The notes under the pieces are model-generated. The model was not told where the DNA came from, did no database searches, and saw nothing but the letters and a program-made list of their open reading frames with translations. A program made the translations under genes and the position numbers. A DNA stretch of 64,000 bases from Drosophila pseudoobscura (Eukaryota > Arthropoda > Insecta > Diptera > Drosophilidae). Numbering within the stretch: position 1 is the stretch's first letter; every line of letters begins with the position of its first letter. The DNA is taken from NCBI RefSeq assembly GCF_009870125.1, contig NC_046683.1:24022129-24086128 (forward strand), given 5' to 3'. Positions 1-11,496 of this stretch are shown here, piece by piece.

Positions 1-54
1 TTCGCCCCAACCCCTTCCGCCGCCACTCACAACTCACAACGTTCCACCTCGTTT
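1..54 (+). mobile_element. 3' terminal piece of a DINE-1-like Helentron
   Basis: The first 54 bases match the distal end of the Helentron copies at 5457-5906 and, more loosely, 62,804-63,914: a TTCGCCCC stretch followed by CAACTCACAACGTT and a CTCGTTT end. Its proximal part lies outside the window to the left. Confidence 0.7.
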
Positions 55-1885
55 CCCATTGTTTTGGTTCTAAAATGTTGACGCGGAGTGTGTGAGCCGA
101 TCACAGTTAAATAAAAACGATGCAACGCGAGAGTTCAGACGAGCTTACAAACGTTTTTGAGTTCAATTTTGTGGAATTTTTTATTTGTGTGTGTCCAAAA
201 TGCGACGACCGAAAAAGAACCAACAGCTATGCACAAACGAATTACCGAGATGTTTTGCACTGTTTCGAGCTCGAATTCGAGAGAAAGATATGTGCAGCCG
301 GTCACGAGAGCTGGCTGAAGCAAGCGACGAAAGAGAAGGCGAAGAAAACTAATGGGCCAGTGCACTGCGCAGGCTGGAGCAGACTGCGAAAGAGGAAAGA
401 AAACGAATAGCGGGTCGCTAGAACTGCCACGGTCGGCTACAACGATCTTTGGTTCGCTTCTTTTCGACAAATGTAACGTTAAACCCTCAAATTTGATTTA
501 ACGAACTGTATGAAATACCATTAACACACGACAAGTCCACGGCTATCATGTCGGGATCACCAAAATCTTGGAAGCTGCCGAACTTTTGAGGCTCCTGCTC
601 ATTTACAAATGAAAAATTGCTCCGTTGATAAAGTTACAATTTGGCGTTTATTGTTCGATATTGTTTGTGTGTTTTTGTTAGAGGCCGTGAACTTTGGTTT
701 AGGTGTTAGGCGCTTGGACGATGAAGAGGAAGGCGCTTCGACGCTCGTCGACGCGCTTCTTATATGCCTTCGCTTGTTATATGCCTTCGACGAAGTGAAC
801 TGACCGAGTGACTGAGCGAAGGATCGATTAGTGGATTATAAGAAGCAAGAACGTTACATTTGTGTGTGCAATATGCACTGAGAGCGTACATGGGATGAGC
901 TCGATAATAGAAAGCTTAATAGATAGGTTCTTGACGTTACTTAAGAGCTGCTGCTCCGAACTTTGGTTATACAAAAATTTGCTTAAAAAAGCAAACTCCC
1001 TCTTATGTTGCACATACCTCGCCCAGTCCACAGGATCCGGATCCTACCAAATCGTTTGAAGTACTTGTTACGAAGATTCTTAAATTTCACAAGACCCTAT
1101 TACTTATAGGCTACTTGCCTATAGGAGCCTTGCACCCTTCTGGAAGCATTGTTTCCAATAATACGTTCAGACGGAAGAGTTAGCACTAGGATGCGAGAGA
1201 ACAGAAGCCCGATTGACGTTTAACATACTACCCCGAATAGCATTCAAGCTGACAGTAGAAAAGAAGTATTCATAATATGGTTCCGCCCAGGGCGAATAAG
1301 AATGGAAATAAGCTAAGAATCCTAACGGCATATGATGCATGTGACAGTCTGCGATAGGCTGTTCGCAACAAGTAACATGGCACTCTATATCCGAACTAAC
1401 AAAAATTATGTCTAGAATCTAATTTAGACTATTGGCCTTCAGCCATAGAGTTCTACAGGGGGACAAACGGATGACGAGTCAGCTTTCACAACTGTAAACT
1501 CGGAACGGGACACAGGCGTCTCACGCTCATGGCTTGCCCTGAATCAGAGGCGACTGTGCTTCACCTCCCAGGATACAGGGGGTCACGAACGAATCGGCAC
1601 CTGCCGTAACTGTACACACCGGTGGAAATGCGACTATACGCCCCTGGTACGGTCATGTGTCTGCCAGAATGCTGGCTAATTGTGGTCGGGCGGAGACTAA
1701 GTCGCAGCAAGCGCTGCGAGGAGAGCCTCCCGGATACTCTTTACCAAAGCTAAGGCTTAGAACGTTGTGCGGAACTGGGCCGAATACATGGTCAGTCTGC
1801 CAACTTATAATAAATAACTTAGGAAAGCCAAACGCGCCTCATAGAGTTCTGTCGAAGACAACACCCACTCTGGCCTACCTGAATA
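55..1885. other. Unassigned leader/LTR-like part of the array unit
   Basis: No convincing gene is present. Short open frames (for example 120-410 and its antisense 135-470) recur in every unit only because the units are copies of each other, and they show no recognisable domain. The stretch looks like retroelement leader or LTR sequence. It contains two blocks that come and go between units: about 578-850 (units 1, 2 and 5) and about 1455-1690 (units 1 and 2 only). I cannot name the parent element. Confidence 0.5.
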
Positions 1886-2110
1886 ATGTCGACCAGTCTT
1901 GAACAACTCCTTAACACCCACTTCCCCGGCTGCGATGAAAACAGACCTAACTACTTCACGCCTCCATCTGTCGTCTCAAATGCCATCCTGAACCTGCGAA
2001 GACAGGAAAATATTTCCTGGGAGTTCAAAAATGTTAAACCATACAAGTCCGCGGGGCCAGATGTCATTATCCCTGCCCAACTGATTCACGAGGGACATAA
2101 ACACAAAATA
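1886..2110 (+). pseudogene. LINE ORF2 scrap, start of reverse transcriptase
   Basis: Translation gives the linker into a non-LTR reverse transcriptase: a stretch ending in the motif KPYKSAGPD, then an I-I-P-A-Q-L-I stretch. This is the conserved RT motif 0/1 neighbourhood of Jockey/R1/LOA-type LINEs. Only about 75 codons remain, and the coding sense is lost after about 2110. In units 3 and 4 the next residue is the expected glycine, so unit 1 carries a later substitution. The clade is uncertain. Confidence 0.6.
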
Positions 2111-2207
2111 ATTTACGAGGGAATCTTCTCCAACAGGTGCATCACTAACCTATTTAGCTTATTAAAAATAATATTTTCTTGGGTTCACCCCATAATAAAA
2201 CAATCAT

Positions 2208-2345
2208 CTAGCAAAAGAATCTTGTGCGGCAAATGCAGACTACTTGGTATCCTAACCGACGACTGCGGATCGCCGGTCCATACCAATGAACCCAAATTGA
2301 AGTCGCCAAAAACGCAGAGGTGCTGACGGTCTCGCAGGCTACCAT
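2208..2345 (-). pseudogene. LINE endonuclease scrap (GDFN motif)
   Basis: Read on the minus strand, this piece carries the APE-type endonuclease signature V-F-G-D-F-N-L followed by a tryptophan and a D-P-Q-S-S stretch, as in Jockey/CR1-type LINEs. It is about 45 codons long and lies antisense to the neighbouring errantivirus remnant. The longer version in unit 5 (24,549-24,797) shows the same motif and continues further upstream. Confidence 0.6.
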
Positions 2346-3290
2346 ATATTTTAACAATTTTTTGAGTGTGCGCGAAACAGGGGCCAAACTAGGCAAAGAA
2401 ACCCACGTGGCCGATGCTCTATCGCACAAAAACGTTAACGCCCTGCAAAACAACCACTAAGACCCGGAGTCCGATGCGGCCACGATCTTATTATTTCCAA
2501 AAAATGTCTAAATTAGCCAACGAGGTGATCCTAAATTGTAAAGTTTGCGCAAGGGCAAAGTACGGTAGGCACCCAAAAAACCAAGAACTCGGCCAAGCGC
2601 CGATTCCCTCACAAGCTTAAGAGATGTTACACGTTGACATCTTCTCCACAGACAAAAAATTCTTCCTCCCCTGCGTAGACAAACTATCCAAGTTCGCGTT
2701 GGTGCAACCCATTGCATCCAGGGCAATAGAGGACCTACGACCCCTCTACTGATACTAATGAACGTATTTCCCAGGGCAAAGCAAGTCTATTGTGATAATG
2801 AGCCTGCTCTTAAGTCCGAGACAATAAGGTGTCTTCTTTTGAAGAATAATGATGTAAGCATCGTAAAGGCACCACTACTCCACAGCTTATCGAACGGCCA
2901 GGTGGAACATTTCCACAGCACCCTGTTAGAAATAGCCAGGTGCCTGAAACTTCAGGGAGGAATCGTAGACACAGTGACCTTATATTGCAAGCTACCGTCC
3001 AATATAACAGCTCCATTCATTCGGTAACCAAGCAAAGGCCCAAGGAAGTCTTAACCACCGTTTCGCCGGAATGCATCCAGGGCATTATAAAAAAGATAGA
3101 GGAATCTCCGATCGAGCAAAATACCAGACTAAACAAAAACCGACAGAACAGGGTCTTCGAAGTAGGCGAAGGAGTCCTAATAAAAACCACCCGCAGGTTA
3201 GAGAACATACTTTCGCCCCTCTGCGACGGACTAAGGTCCTCATCAAGGGGAGGGTGGTCAACAAGGGCAACCTCCGTCGATAATTTGTAA
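2346..3290 (+). pseudogene. Errantivirus-type pol remnant: RNase H end and integrase
   Basis: This is a broken remnant of a Ty3/gypsy-class (errantivirus-like) pol gene. It starts in the RNase H tail (the HVADALS motif near 2405), then has a CxxC of the integrase zinc finger near 2540, the first catalytic Asp region (HVDIF, near 2630), the second catalytic Asp region (YCDNEPA, about 2790) and a Glu-containing stretch (about 2910). Stops and frameshifts separate these pieces, so the gene cannot make integrase. Env remnant sequence follows directly, matching the pol-env order of errantiviruses. The exact family is not assigned. Confidence 0.8.
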
Positions 3291-3309
3291 TTTTAATCCC
3301 TTTTTCCTT

Positions 3310-3944
3310 ATAACATTTCGGCTTATAATTTTGACACTTTCACTCTTGACTACGAGTGCACGGGTAACGGACTACACGCCCGCGAACTATATTTCCATCA
3401 TGGACTCCGACATACTGCTTTGGGACCAGTACGGATACGACATTCGACTAAATTCACCGACTACAGATCCATGACCGACGAGACAATGAAGTTGACAGAC
3501 TTGTTTCCACAATCCCACATGAGGAAGTTGTTGGAGATAGACACAGGACATGTACAAGACATGCTAACTGCCCTCGACGTTCACCACAGAAGGGTAAGAA
3601 GCCTTGACTGCCTGGGGACAGCTCTTAAGGCTTTAGCGGGTACGCCAGACTCAAACGACCTTAAGAATACGCAGCTAGTCACTGCAAATAATAGACAAAT
3701 CGACATTAACACCAAAACGCAAGAAAAGATTAATCAACTCACGGACACAGTCAATAAAATTCTGAAGACCACAAAGGACCAACGGGTGGACACGGGACAC
3801 CTGTTCGAGGCCCTCACTACACGCCATAGAATGCTAATAACCGAATTGGGAGCTGTCATGCTCACTTGGACTCTTGAAAAAGTTAACGTAATTAATCCAG
3901 AAATAATAGACCACATAGATATCAAATCAATTCTCACTGATTAA
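3310..3944 (+). pseudogene. Errantivirus env remnant (baculovirus F-like), truncated
   Basis: The reading begins with a hydrophobic signal-peptide-like segment at about 3310-3360, changes frame near 3420-3480, then stays open for 174 codons (3420-3944). The open part contains a basic site just before a hydrophobic, glycine-containing segment, the arrangement of the cleavage site and fusion peptide in F-type envelope proteins of gypsy-class elements. Asn/Gln-rich helical sequence follows. The C-terminal ectodomain and the membrane anchor are absent, so it is a truncated relic. Four copies in the array (here, 9512, 14698 and 20041) keep the same length and differ by only a few residues. Confidence 0.72.
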
Positions 3945-4081
3945 GTCACAGGGACCTCTATTAGAAATTAAGGGATCCACTGAGATGCCTTCAGTTCAGA
4001 ATCTAGCAACTCCTATGCCATAGACTGATGTAAGTGACTTAGTTTTTCGCAGTCGAAGCTGTTTAGCGACGGCGACGGTGG

Positions 4082-5427
4082 CTAATAGAACAGGCTCAGA
4101 TGGACGCTGGGATATATATGCGCTTGCGGCAAGGAGGGCGGCAATGCAACAATGCCGGTATGATTTGGCTGCGGCTCAATAGAAGACACAGTATGTAATG
4201 TCTGTGTTAGGCGAAGAAAATGCAGAACAGTGTGGTGCTTCGATTGGCAAGTACGGTAGGGACCCGATTTACAATCTTTCACGTGATGACCTTTCGTAGG
4301 CAAATGACGCATAACAAGAGCCTTCTTGCTTCCTTGTGTCGATCGTTCGGCGATAGAGCTTTGAACCGTTTACAATTGGCAATCATAAGGTTCGTGCCCT
4401 CACACAACACAGGAAACAGGAGCGTACGATGCTACAATCGATTTTCGGTGCCAACCCCGACTTGCCAACCTGACCATCTTGCTTTTGCATGGAGTTATAA
4501 ATGCCTTCAAGGGTACGACTATCTTTGTCCCAGGATGGAAGATCGTGATTCGACGAAACTGCTTGAGTCTGCCTGTCCATATTCAAATGCAATCAGCTAT
4601 TTCCTCCTTAGTTGCCAGCGCTTCCAATGTGAGGTGAGGTGGCGGCGTCCGTAAACGTCCGCTGCAAATGAGTCAGATGAGTCCCCACGCGCCAGCCAAA
4701 ATATTTCTCTAGTGTGTGCCTGTAGAATGAAATGTTTATTGGCAAATCGTTTTTTGAGAATATCTAATGCGGTATTGTACTTAGCTTCGTTCATCTCCAT
4801 CGAACTAATGGTGTCCAACGCCGCTCCGCTCAAACAGGACCGCTTTAACAGACCGCAGGACTTCTCAATAGAAGTCAGCTCAGCTTCACTATTGATAACA
4901 AATGTGAACATGGAATAGAAGCTTGTCCACTCTGTATAGTCTCCGCTGAACTTAGGAAGCTGCAGCCTTGGCTATCGCGATCGATTGACCATGTACATAA
5001 TCATTGGGTTGGATTCACTTGGGTTCATTTGAAACGTGGAACAACGCGTGGGCTTCAACCGATTGCCCAACTCACGCTGTATGGTCCTCAATGATAGGAT
5101 AGACGAGTCAAATTTTCCTGGTAGTTCACTGGACATAGACTCAAAATCCACTTCCTCCAAACTGGTGTGCGCCACAATAAAATTAGATTTCAGCACCGTC
5201 AATGATTCCAGCAATCCTCGCAAATCGTATTCATCCATTTGGCGCAGCTTTTCGCGATCCATCTCTGTGCGTATGGACTCTGGCCTATCGAAAATGGCTT
5301 TAGTCTTCAGCATCATGAAGGAAATCCGCGATGCAGGGAATTGGGTGTTGGCTGCGTTCGCACTAAACCTATCACTAGATTGAGCATCGCCAACTATCAA
5401 AGTATCACTATTATTTCCCATAGCCAA
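4082..5427 (-). pseudogene. Pao/BEL-family gag remnant (antisense)
   Basis: On the minus strand, a gag of the Pao/BEL class reads from about 5427 down to 4082 in several frames. It has an N-terminal helical part (151 codons, 5427-4972), a DUF1759-like middle with the typical K-Y-N-x-A-L-D-I-L-K-K-R-F stretch (about 4911-4597), and a C-terminal zinc-knuckle part with spaced Cys and His (4312-4082). Several frameshifts break it. It lies opposite in sense to the errantivirus fragments of the same unit, so one transcript through the unit would carry sense env and antisense gag. Confidence 0.75.
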
Positions 5428-5456
5428 CGATCCACTACTTCTATTAATTTTCCTTA

Positions 5457-5906
5457 TTTACCCGATACTCCAAGTGAGTATAGGGGTATATTCGATTTGG
5501 TGATTGGTGAAAATGGATGTGTGTTACGTCCGGAAGGAATAGTTTCCGACCCTACAAAAAATATATTTTCTTGATCAGCATCAATAGCCGAGTCGAATCT
5601 GTCCGTCATTATAAGCGCCTAGTGTTCAAAGACTATAAAGACTATGCTAGAGCAACGACATTTTATATCCGGAATTCTGTGATATGTCACTGTTAGAAGC
5701 TTTTTTTTTAAACTTCGCCACACCCCCTTCCGCCACCGCAAAGGAAGAAAATCTGGGGTATGCACAAATCTCAGAAACTTTTAAGGCTAGAGTAACGAAA
5801 TTTGGTATCCACACTCCTGCTAGATCTCAAGATAAAACGTATATTTCAAAACTTCGCCCCAACCCCTTCCGCCGCCACTCACAACTCACAACGTTCCACC
5901 TCGTTT
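5457..5906 (+). mobile_element. Internally deleted DINE-1-like Helentron
   Basis: It begins TTTACCCGATACTCC and contains the diagnostic stretch with TTTCCGACCCTA, TTCTTGATCAGCATCAATAG and CCGAGTCG. It continues through the CTCCTG/GATCTCA direct-repeat core and ends at CTCGTTT. Compared with the 1.1 kb copy at 62,804-63,914 it lacks most of the distal half and the GTCC microsatellite. It spans the chosen unit boundary at 5853, so every unit junction sits inside a Helentron. Confidence 0.8.
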
Positions 5907-5926
5907 CCCATTGTTTTGGTTCTAAA

Positions 5927-6451
5927 ATGTTGACGCGGAGTGTGTGAGCCGATCACAGTTAAATAAAAACGATGCAACGCGAGAGTTCAGACGAGCTTAC
6001 AAACGTTTTTGAGTTCAATTTTGTGGAATTTTTTATTTGTGTGTGTCCAAAATGCGACGACCGAAAAAGAACCAACAGCTATGCACAAACGAATTACCGA
6101 GATGTTGACGCGGAGTGTGTGAGCCGATCACAGTTAAATAAAAACTATGCAACGCGAGAGTTCAGACGAGCTTACAAACGTTTTTGAGTTCAATTTTGTG
6201 GAATTTTTTATTTGTGTGTGTCCAAAATGCGACGACCGAAAAAGAACCAACAGCTATGCACAAACGAATTACCGAGATGTTGACGCGGAGTGTGTGAGCC
6301 GATCACAGTTAAATAAAAACGATGCAACGCGAGAGTTCAGACGAGCTTACAAACGTTTTTGAGTTCAATTTTGTGGAATTTTTTATTTGTGTGTGTCCAA
6401 AATGCGACGACCGAAAAAGAACCAACAGCTATGCACAAACGAATTACCGAG
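5927..6451 (+). repeat. 175-bp triplication inside unit 2
   Basis: Three consecutive copies of a 175-bp sequence start at 5927, 6102 and 6277. Other units have one copy. The copies are almost identical (one visible change, AACGATG to AACTATG in the second copy). Each junction lies at ATGTT, which occurs both at the start of the repeat (AAAATGTTGACG) and just after it (GAGATGTTTTGC). A 5-bp microhomology therefore probably mediated the duplication. Confidence 0.92.
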
Positions 6452-8087
6452 ATGTTTTGCACTGTTTCGAGCTCGAATTCGAGAGAAAGATATGTGCAGC
6501 CGGTCACGAGAGCTGGCTGAAGCAAGCGACGAAAGAGAAGGCGAAGAAAACTAATGGGCCAGTGCACTGCGCAGGCTGGAGCAGACTGCGAAAGAGGAAA
6601 GAAAACGAATAGCGGGTCGCTAGAACTGCCACGGTCGGCTACAACGATCTTTGGTTCGCTTCTTTTCGACAAATGTAACGTTAAACCCTCAAATTTGATT
6701 TAACGAACTGTATGAAATACCATTAACACACGACAAGTCCACGGCTATCATTTCGGGATCACCAAAATCTTGGAAGCTGCCGAACTTTTGAGGCTCCTGC
6801 TCATTTACAAATGAAAAATTGCTCCGTTGATAAAGTTACAATTTGGCGTTTATTGTTCGATATTGTTTGTGTGTTTTTGTTAGAGGCCGTGAACTTTGGT
6901 TTAGGTGTTAGGCGCTTGGACGATGAAGAGGAAGGCGCTTCGACGCTCGTCGACGCGCTTCTTATATGCCTTCGCTTGTTATATGCCTTCGACGAAGTGA
7001 ACTGACCGAGTGACTGAGCGAAGGATCGATTAGTGGATTATAAGAAGCAAGAACGTTACATTTGTGTGTGCAATATGCACTGAGAGCGTACATGGGATGA
7101 GCTCGATAATAGAAAGCTTAATAGATAGGTTCTTGACGTTACTTAAGAGCTGCTGCTCCGAACTTTGGTTATACAAAAATTTGCTTAAAAAAGCAAACTC
7201 CCTCTTATGTTGCACATACCTCGCCCAGTCCACAGGATCCGGATCCTACCAAATCGTTTGAAGTACTTGTTACGAAGATTCTTAAATTTCACAAGACCCT
7301 ATTACTTATAGGCTACTTGCCTATAGGAGCCTTGCACCCTTCTGGAAGCATTGTTTCCAATAATACGTTCAGACGGAAGAGTTAGCACTAGGATGCGAGA
7401 GAACAGAAGCCCGATTGACGTTTAACATACTACCCCGAATAGCATTCAAGCTGACAGTAGAAAAGAAGTATTCATAATATGGTTCCGCCCAGGGCGAATA
7501 AGAATGGAAATAAGCTAAGAATCCTAACGGCATATGATGCATGTGACAGTCTGCGATAGGCTGTTCGCAACAAGTAACATGGCACTCTATATCCGAACTA
7601 ACAAAAATTATGTCTAGAATCTAATTTAGACTATTGGCCTTCAGCCATAGAGTTCTACAGGGGGACAAACGGATGACGAGTCAGCTTTCACAACTGTAAA
7701 CTCGGAACGGGACACAGGCGTCTCACGCTCATGGCTTGCCCTGAATCAGAGGCGACTGTGCTTCACCTCCCAGGATACAGGGGGTCACGAACGAATCGGC
7801 ACCTGCCGTAACTGTACACACCGGTGGAAATGCGACTATACGCCCCTGGTACGGTCATGTGTCTGCCAGAATGCTGGCTAATTGTGGTCGGGCGGAGACT
7901 AAGTCGCAGCAAGCGCTGCGAGGAGAGCCTCCCGGATACTCTTTACCAAAGCTAAGGCTTAGAACGTTGAGCGGAACTGGGCCGAATACATGGTCAGTCT
8001 GCCAACTTATAATAAATAACTTAGGAAAGCCAAACGCGCCTCATAGAGTTCTGTCGAAGACAACACCCACTCTGGCCTACCTGAATA

Positions 8088-8547
8088 ATGTCGACCAGTC
8101 TTGAACAACTCCTTAACACCCACTTCCCCGGCTGCGATGAAAACAGACCTAACTACTTCACGCCTCCATCTGTCGTCTCAAATGCCATCCTGAACCTGCG
8201 AAGACAGGAAAATATTTCCTGGGAGTTCAAAAATGTTAAACCATACAAGTCCGCGGGGCCAGATGTCATTATCCCTGCCCAACTGATTCACGAGGGACAT
8301 AAACACAAAATAATTTACGAGGGAATCTTCTCCAACAGGTGCATCACTAACCTATTTAGCTTATTAAAAATAATATTTTCTTGGGTTCACCCCATAATAA
8401 AACAATCATCTAGCAAAAGAATCTTGTGCGGCAAATGCAGACTACTTGGTATCCTAACCGACGACTGCGGATCGCCGGTCCATACCAATGAACCCAAATT
8501 GAAGTCGCCAAAAACGCAGAGGTGCTGACGGTCTCGCAGGCTACCAT
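8088..8547. pseudogene. LINE RT (+) and endonuclease (-) scraps, unit 2
   Basis: Copy of the 1886-2345 pair: the KPYKSAGPD motif on the plus strand and the GDFN endonuclease motif on the minus strand (about 8410-8547). Almost identical to unit 1. Confidence 0.6.
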
Positions 8548-9492
8548 ATATTTTAACAATTTTTTGAGTGTGCGCGAAACAGGGGCCAAACTAGGCAAAG
8601 AAACCCACGTGGCCGATGCTCTATCGCACAAAAACGTTAACGCCCTGCAAAACAACCACTAAGACCCGGAGTCCGATGCGGCCACGATCTTATTATTTCC
8701 AAAAAATGTCTAAATTAGCCAACGAGGTGATCCTAAATTGTAAAGTTTGCGCAAGGGCAAAGTACGATAGGCACCCAAAAAACCAAGAACTCGGCCAAGC
8801 GCCGATTCCCTCACAAGCTTAAGAGATGTTACACGTTGACATCTTCTCCACAGACAAAAAATTCTTCCTCCCCTGCGTAGACAAACTATCCAAGTTCGCG
8901 TTGGTGCAACCCATTGCATCCAGGGCAATAGAGGACCTACGACCCCTCTACTGATACTAATGAACGTATTTCCCAGGGCAAAGCAAGTCTATTGTGATAA
9001 TGAGCCTGCTCTTAAGTCCGAGACAATAAGGTGTCTTCTTTTGAAGAATAATGATGTAAGCATCGTAAAGGCACCACTACTCCACAGCTTATCGAACGGC
9101 CAGGTGGAACATTTCCACAGCACCCTGTTAGAAATAGCCAGGTGCCTGAAACTTCAGGGAGGAATCGTAGACACAGTGACCTTATATTGCAAGCTACCGT
9201 CCAATATAACAGCTCCATTCATTCGGTAACCAAGCAAAGGCCCAAGGAAGTCTTAACCACCGTTTCGCCGGAATGCATCCAGGGCATTATAAAAAAGATA
9301 GAGGAATCTCCGATCGAGCAAAATACCAGACTAAACAAAAACCGACAGAACAGGGTCTTCGAAGTAGGCGAAGGAGTCCTAATAAAAACCACCCGCAGGT
9401 TAGAGAACATACTTTCGCCCCTCTGCGACGGACTAAGGTCCTCATCAAGGGGAGGGTGGTCAACAAGGGCAACCTCCGTCGATAATTTGTAA
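8548..9492 (+). pseudogene. Errantivirus RNase H/integrase remnant, unit 2
   Basis: Near-identical copy of 2346-3290, with the same stops and shifts. One visible difference is a codon change in the integrase zinc-finger part (the KYGRHP stretch of unit 1 reads KYDRHP here and in units 3 and 4). Confidence 0.8.
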
Positions 9493-9511
9493 TTTTAATC
9501 CCTTTTTCCTT

Positions 9512-10146
9512 ATAACATTTCGGCTTATAATTTTGACACTTTCACTCTTGACTACGAGTGCACGGGTAACGGACTACACGCCCGCGAACTATATTTCCAT
9601 CATGGACTCCGACATACTGCTTTGGGACCAGTACGGATACGACACTCGACTAAATTCACCGACTACAGATCCATGACCGACGAGACAATGAAGTTGACAG
9701 ACTTGTTTCCACAATCCCACATGAGGAAGTTGTTGGAGATAGACACAGGACATGTACAAGACATGCTAACTGCCCTCGACGTTCACCACAGAAGGGTAAG
9801 AAGCCTTGACTGCCTGGGGACAGCTCTTAAGGCTTTAGCGGGTACGCCAGACTCAAACGACCTTAAGAATATGCAGCTAGTCACTGCAAATAATAGACAA
9901 ATCGACATTAACACCAAAACGCAAGAAAAGATTAATCAACTCACGGACACAGTCAATAAAATTGTGAAGACCACAAAGGACCAACGGGTGGACACGGGAC
10001 ACCTGTTCGAGGCCCTCACTACACGCCATAGAATGCTAATAACCGAATTGGGAGCTGTCATGCTCACTTGGACTCTTGAAAAAGTTAACGTAATTAATCC
10101 AGAAATAATAGACCACATAGATATCAAATCAATTCTCACTGATTAA
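9512..10146 (+). pseudogene. Errantivirus env remnant, unit 2
   Basis: Copy of 3310-3944 with the 174-codon part open at 9622-10146. It has two amino-acid differences from unit 1 in that part. It is truncated like the others, without a membrane anchor. Confidence 0.72.
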
Positions 10147-10283
10147 GTCACAGGGACCTCTATTAGAAATTAAGGGATCCACTGAGATGCCTTCAGTTCA
10201 GAATCTAGCAACTCCTATGCCATAGACTGATGTAAGTGACTTAGTTTTTCGCAGTCGAAGCTGTTTAGCGACGGCGACGGTGG

Positions 10284-11467
10284 CTAATAGAACAGGCTCA
10301 GATGGACGCTGGGATATATATGCGCTTGCGGAAAGGAGGGCGGCAATGCAACAATGCCGGTATGATTTGGCTGCGGCTCAATAGAAGACACAGTATGTAA
10401 TGTCTGTGTTAGGCGAAGAAAATGCAGAACAGTGTGGTGCTTCGATTGGCAAGTACGGTAGGGACCCGATTTACAATCTTTCACGTGATGACCTTTCGTA
10501 GGCAAATGACGCATAACAAGAGCCTTCTTGCTTCCTTGTGTCGATGGTTCGGCTATAGAGCTTTGAACCGTTGACAATTGGCAATCATAAGGTTCGTGCC
10601 CTCACACAACACAGGAAACAGGAGCGTACGATGCTACAATCGATTTTCGGTGCCAACCCCGACTTGCCAACCTGACCATCTTGCTTTTGCATGGAGTTAT
10701 AAATGCCTTCAAGGGTACGACGATCTTTGTCCCAGGATGGAAGATCGTGATTCGACGAAACTGCTTGAGTCTGCCTGTCCATATTCAAATGCAATCAGCT
10801 ATTTCCTCCTTAGTTGCCAGCGCTTCCAATGTGAGGTGAGGTGGCGGCGTCCGTAAACGTCCGCTGCAGATGAGTCAGATGAGTCCCCACGCACCAGCCA
10901 AAATATTTCTCTAGTGTGTGCCTGTAGAATGAAATGTTTATTTGCAAATCGTTTTTTGAGAATATCTAATGCGGTATTGTACTTAGCCTCGTTCATCTCC
11001 AACGAACTAATGGTGTCCAATGCCGCTCCGCTCAAACAGGACCACTTTAACATTTGAACATTTGTTCATTTGAAGCGTGGAACAACGCGTGGGCTTCAAC
11101 CGATTGCCCAACTCACGCTGTAGAATGGTCCTCAATGATAGGACGAGTCAAATTTTCCTGGTAGTTCACTGGACATAGACTCAAAATCCACTTCCTCCAA
11201 ACTGGTGTGCGCCACAATAAAATTAGATTTCAGCACCGTCAATGATTCCAGCAATCCTCGCAAATCGTATTCATCCATTCGGCGCAGCTTTTCGCGATCC
11301 ATCTCTGTGCGTATGGACTCTGGCCTATCGAAAATGGCTTTAGTCTTCAGCATCATGAAGGAAATCCGGGATGCAGGGAATTGGGTGTTGGCTGCGTTCG
11401 CACTAAACCTATCACTAGATTGAGCATCGCCAACTATCAAAGTATCACTATTATTTCCCATAGCCAA
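10284..11467 (-). pseudogene. Pao/BEL gag remnant, unit 2, with deletion
   Basis: Copy of 4082-5427, but shorter. Around 11,050 a segment of about 170 bp present in the other units is gone, leaving a CATTTGAACATTTGTTCATTTG junction. The deletion joins the N-terminal part to the DUF1759-like part and accounts for most of the shortening of this unit downstream of the triplication. Confidence 0.75.
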
Positions 11468-11496
11468 CGATCCACTACTTCTATTAATTTTCCTTA

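Larger units (their letters stand above)
1..5852. repeat. Macrosatellite unit 1 (composite transposon mosaic)
   Basis: First visible unit of a head-to-tail array. The phase is set at the recurring TTCGCCCCAACCCC sequence seen at 1, 5853, 11895, 17238 and 22581. Order inside the unit: Helentron end (1-54), leader-like DNA (55-1885), LINE RT scrap (1886-2110, +), LINE endonuclease scrap (2208-2345, -), errantivirus RNase H/integrase (2346-3290, +), env (3310-3944, +), Pao/BEL gag (4082-5427, -), Helentron (5457-5852). Units 1 and 2 share two blocks missing from units 3 and 4 (about 578-850 and 1455-1690) and share ATCCGGATCC where units 3-5 have GTCCGGGTCC. The array probably continues to the left of the window. 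Confidence 0.93.

Noticed and set aside
120..470. Recurring 96- and 111-codon frames on opposite strands, present in every array unit
   Set aside because: They recur because the units are copies. The two frames are antisense shadows of each other, with no domain and no start context worth noting.
862..1059. Overlapping 65- and 67-codon frames in the leader-like part
   Set aside because: Opposite-strand shadows in unassigned repeat DNA; they are lost in units 3 and 4 without consequence.
5927..6451. Direct repeats considered as a CRISPR array
   Set aside because: The repeats are contiguous 175-bp copies without spacers, in an insect genome.
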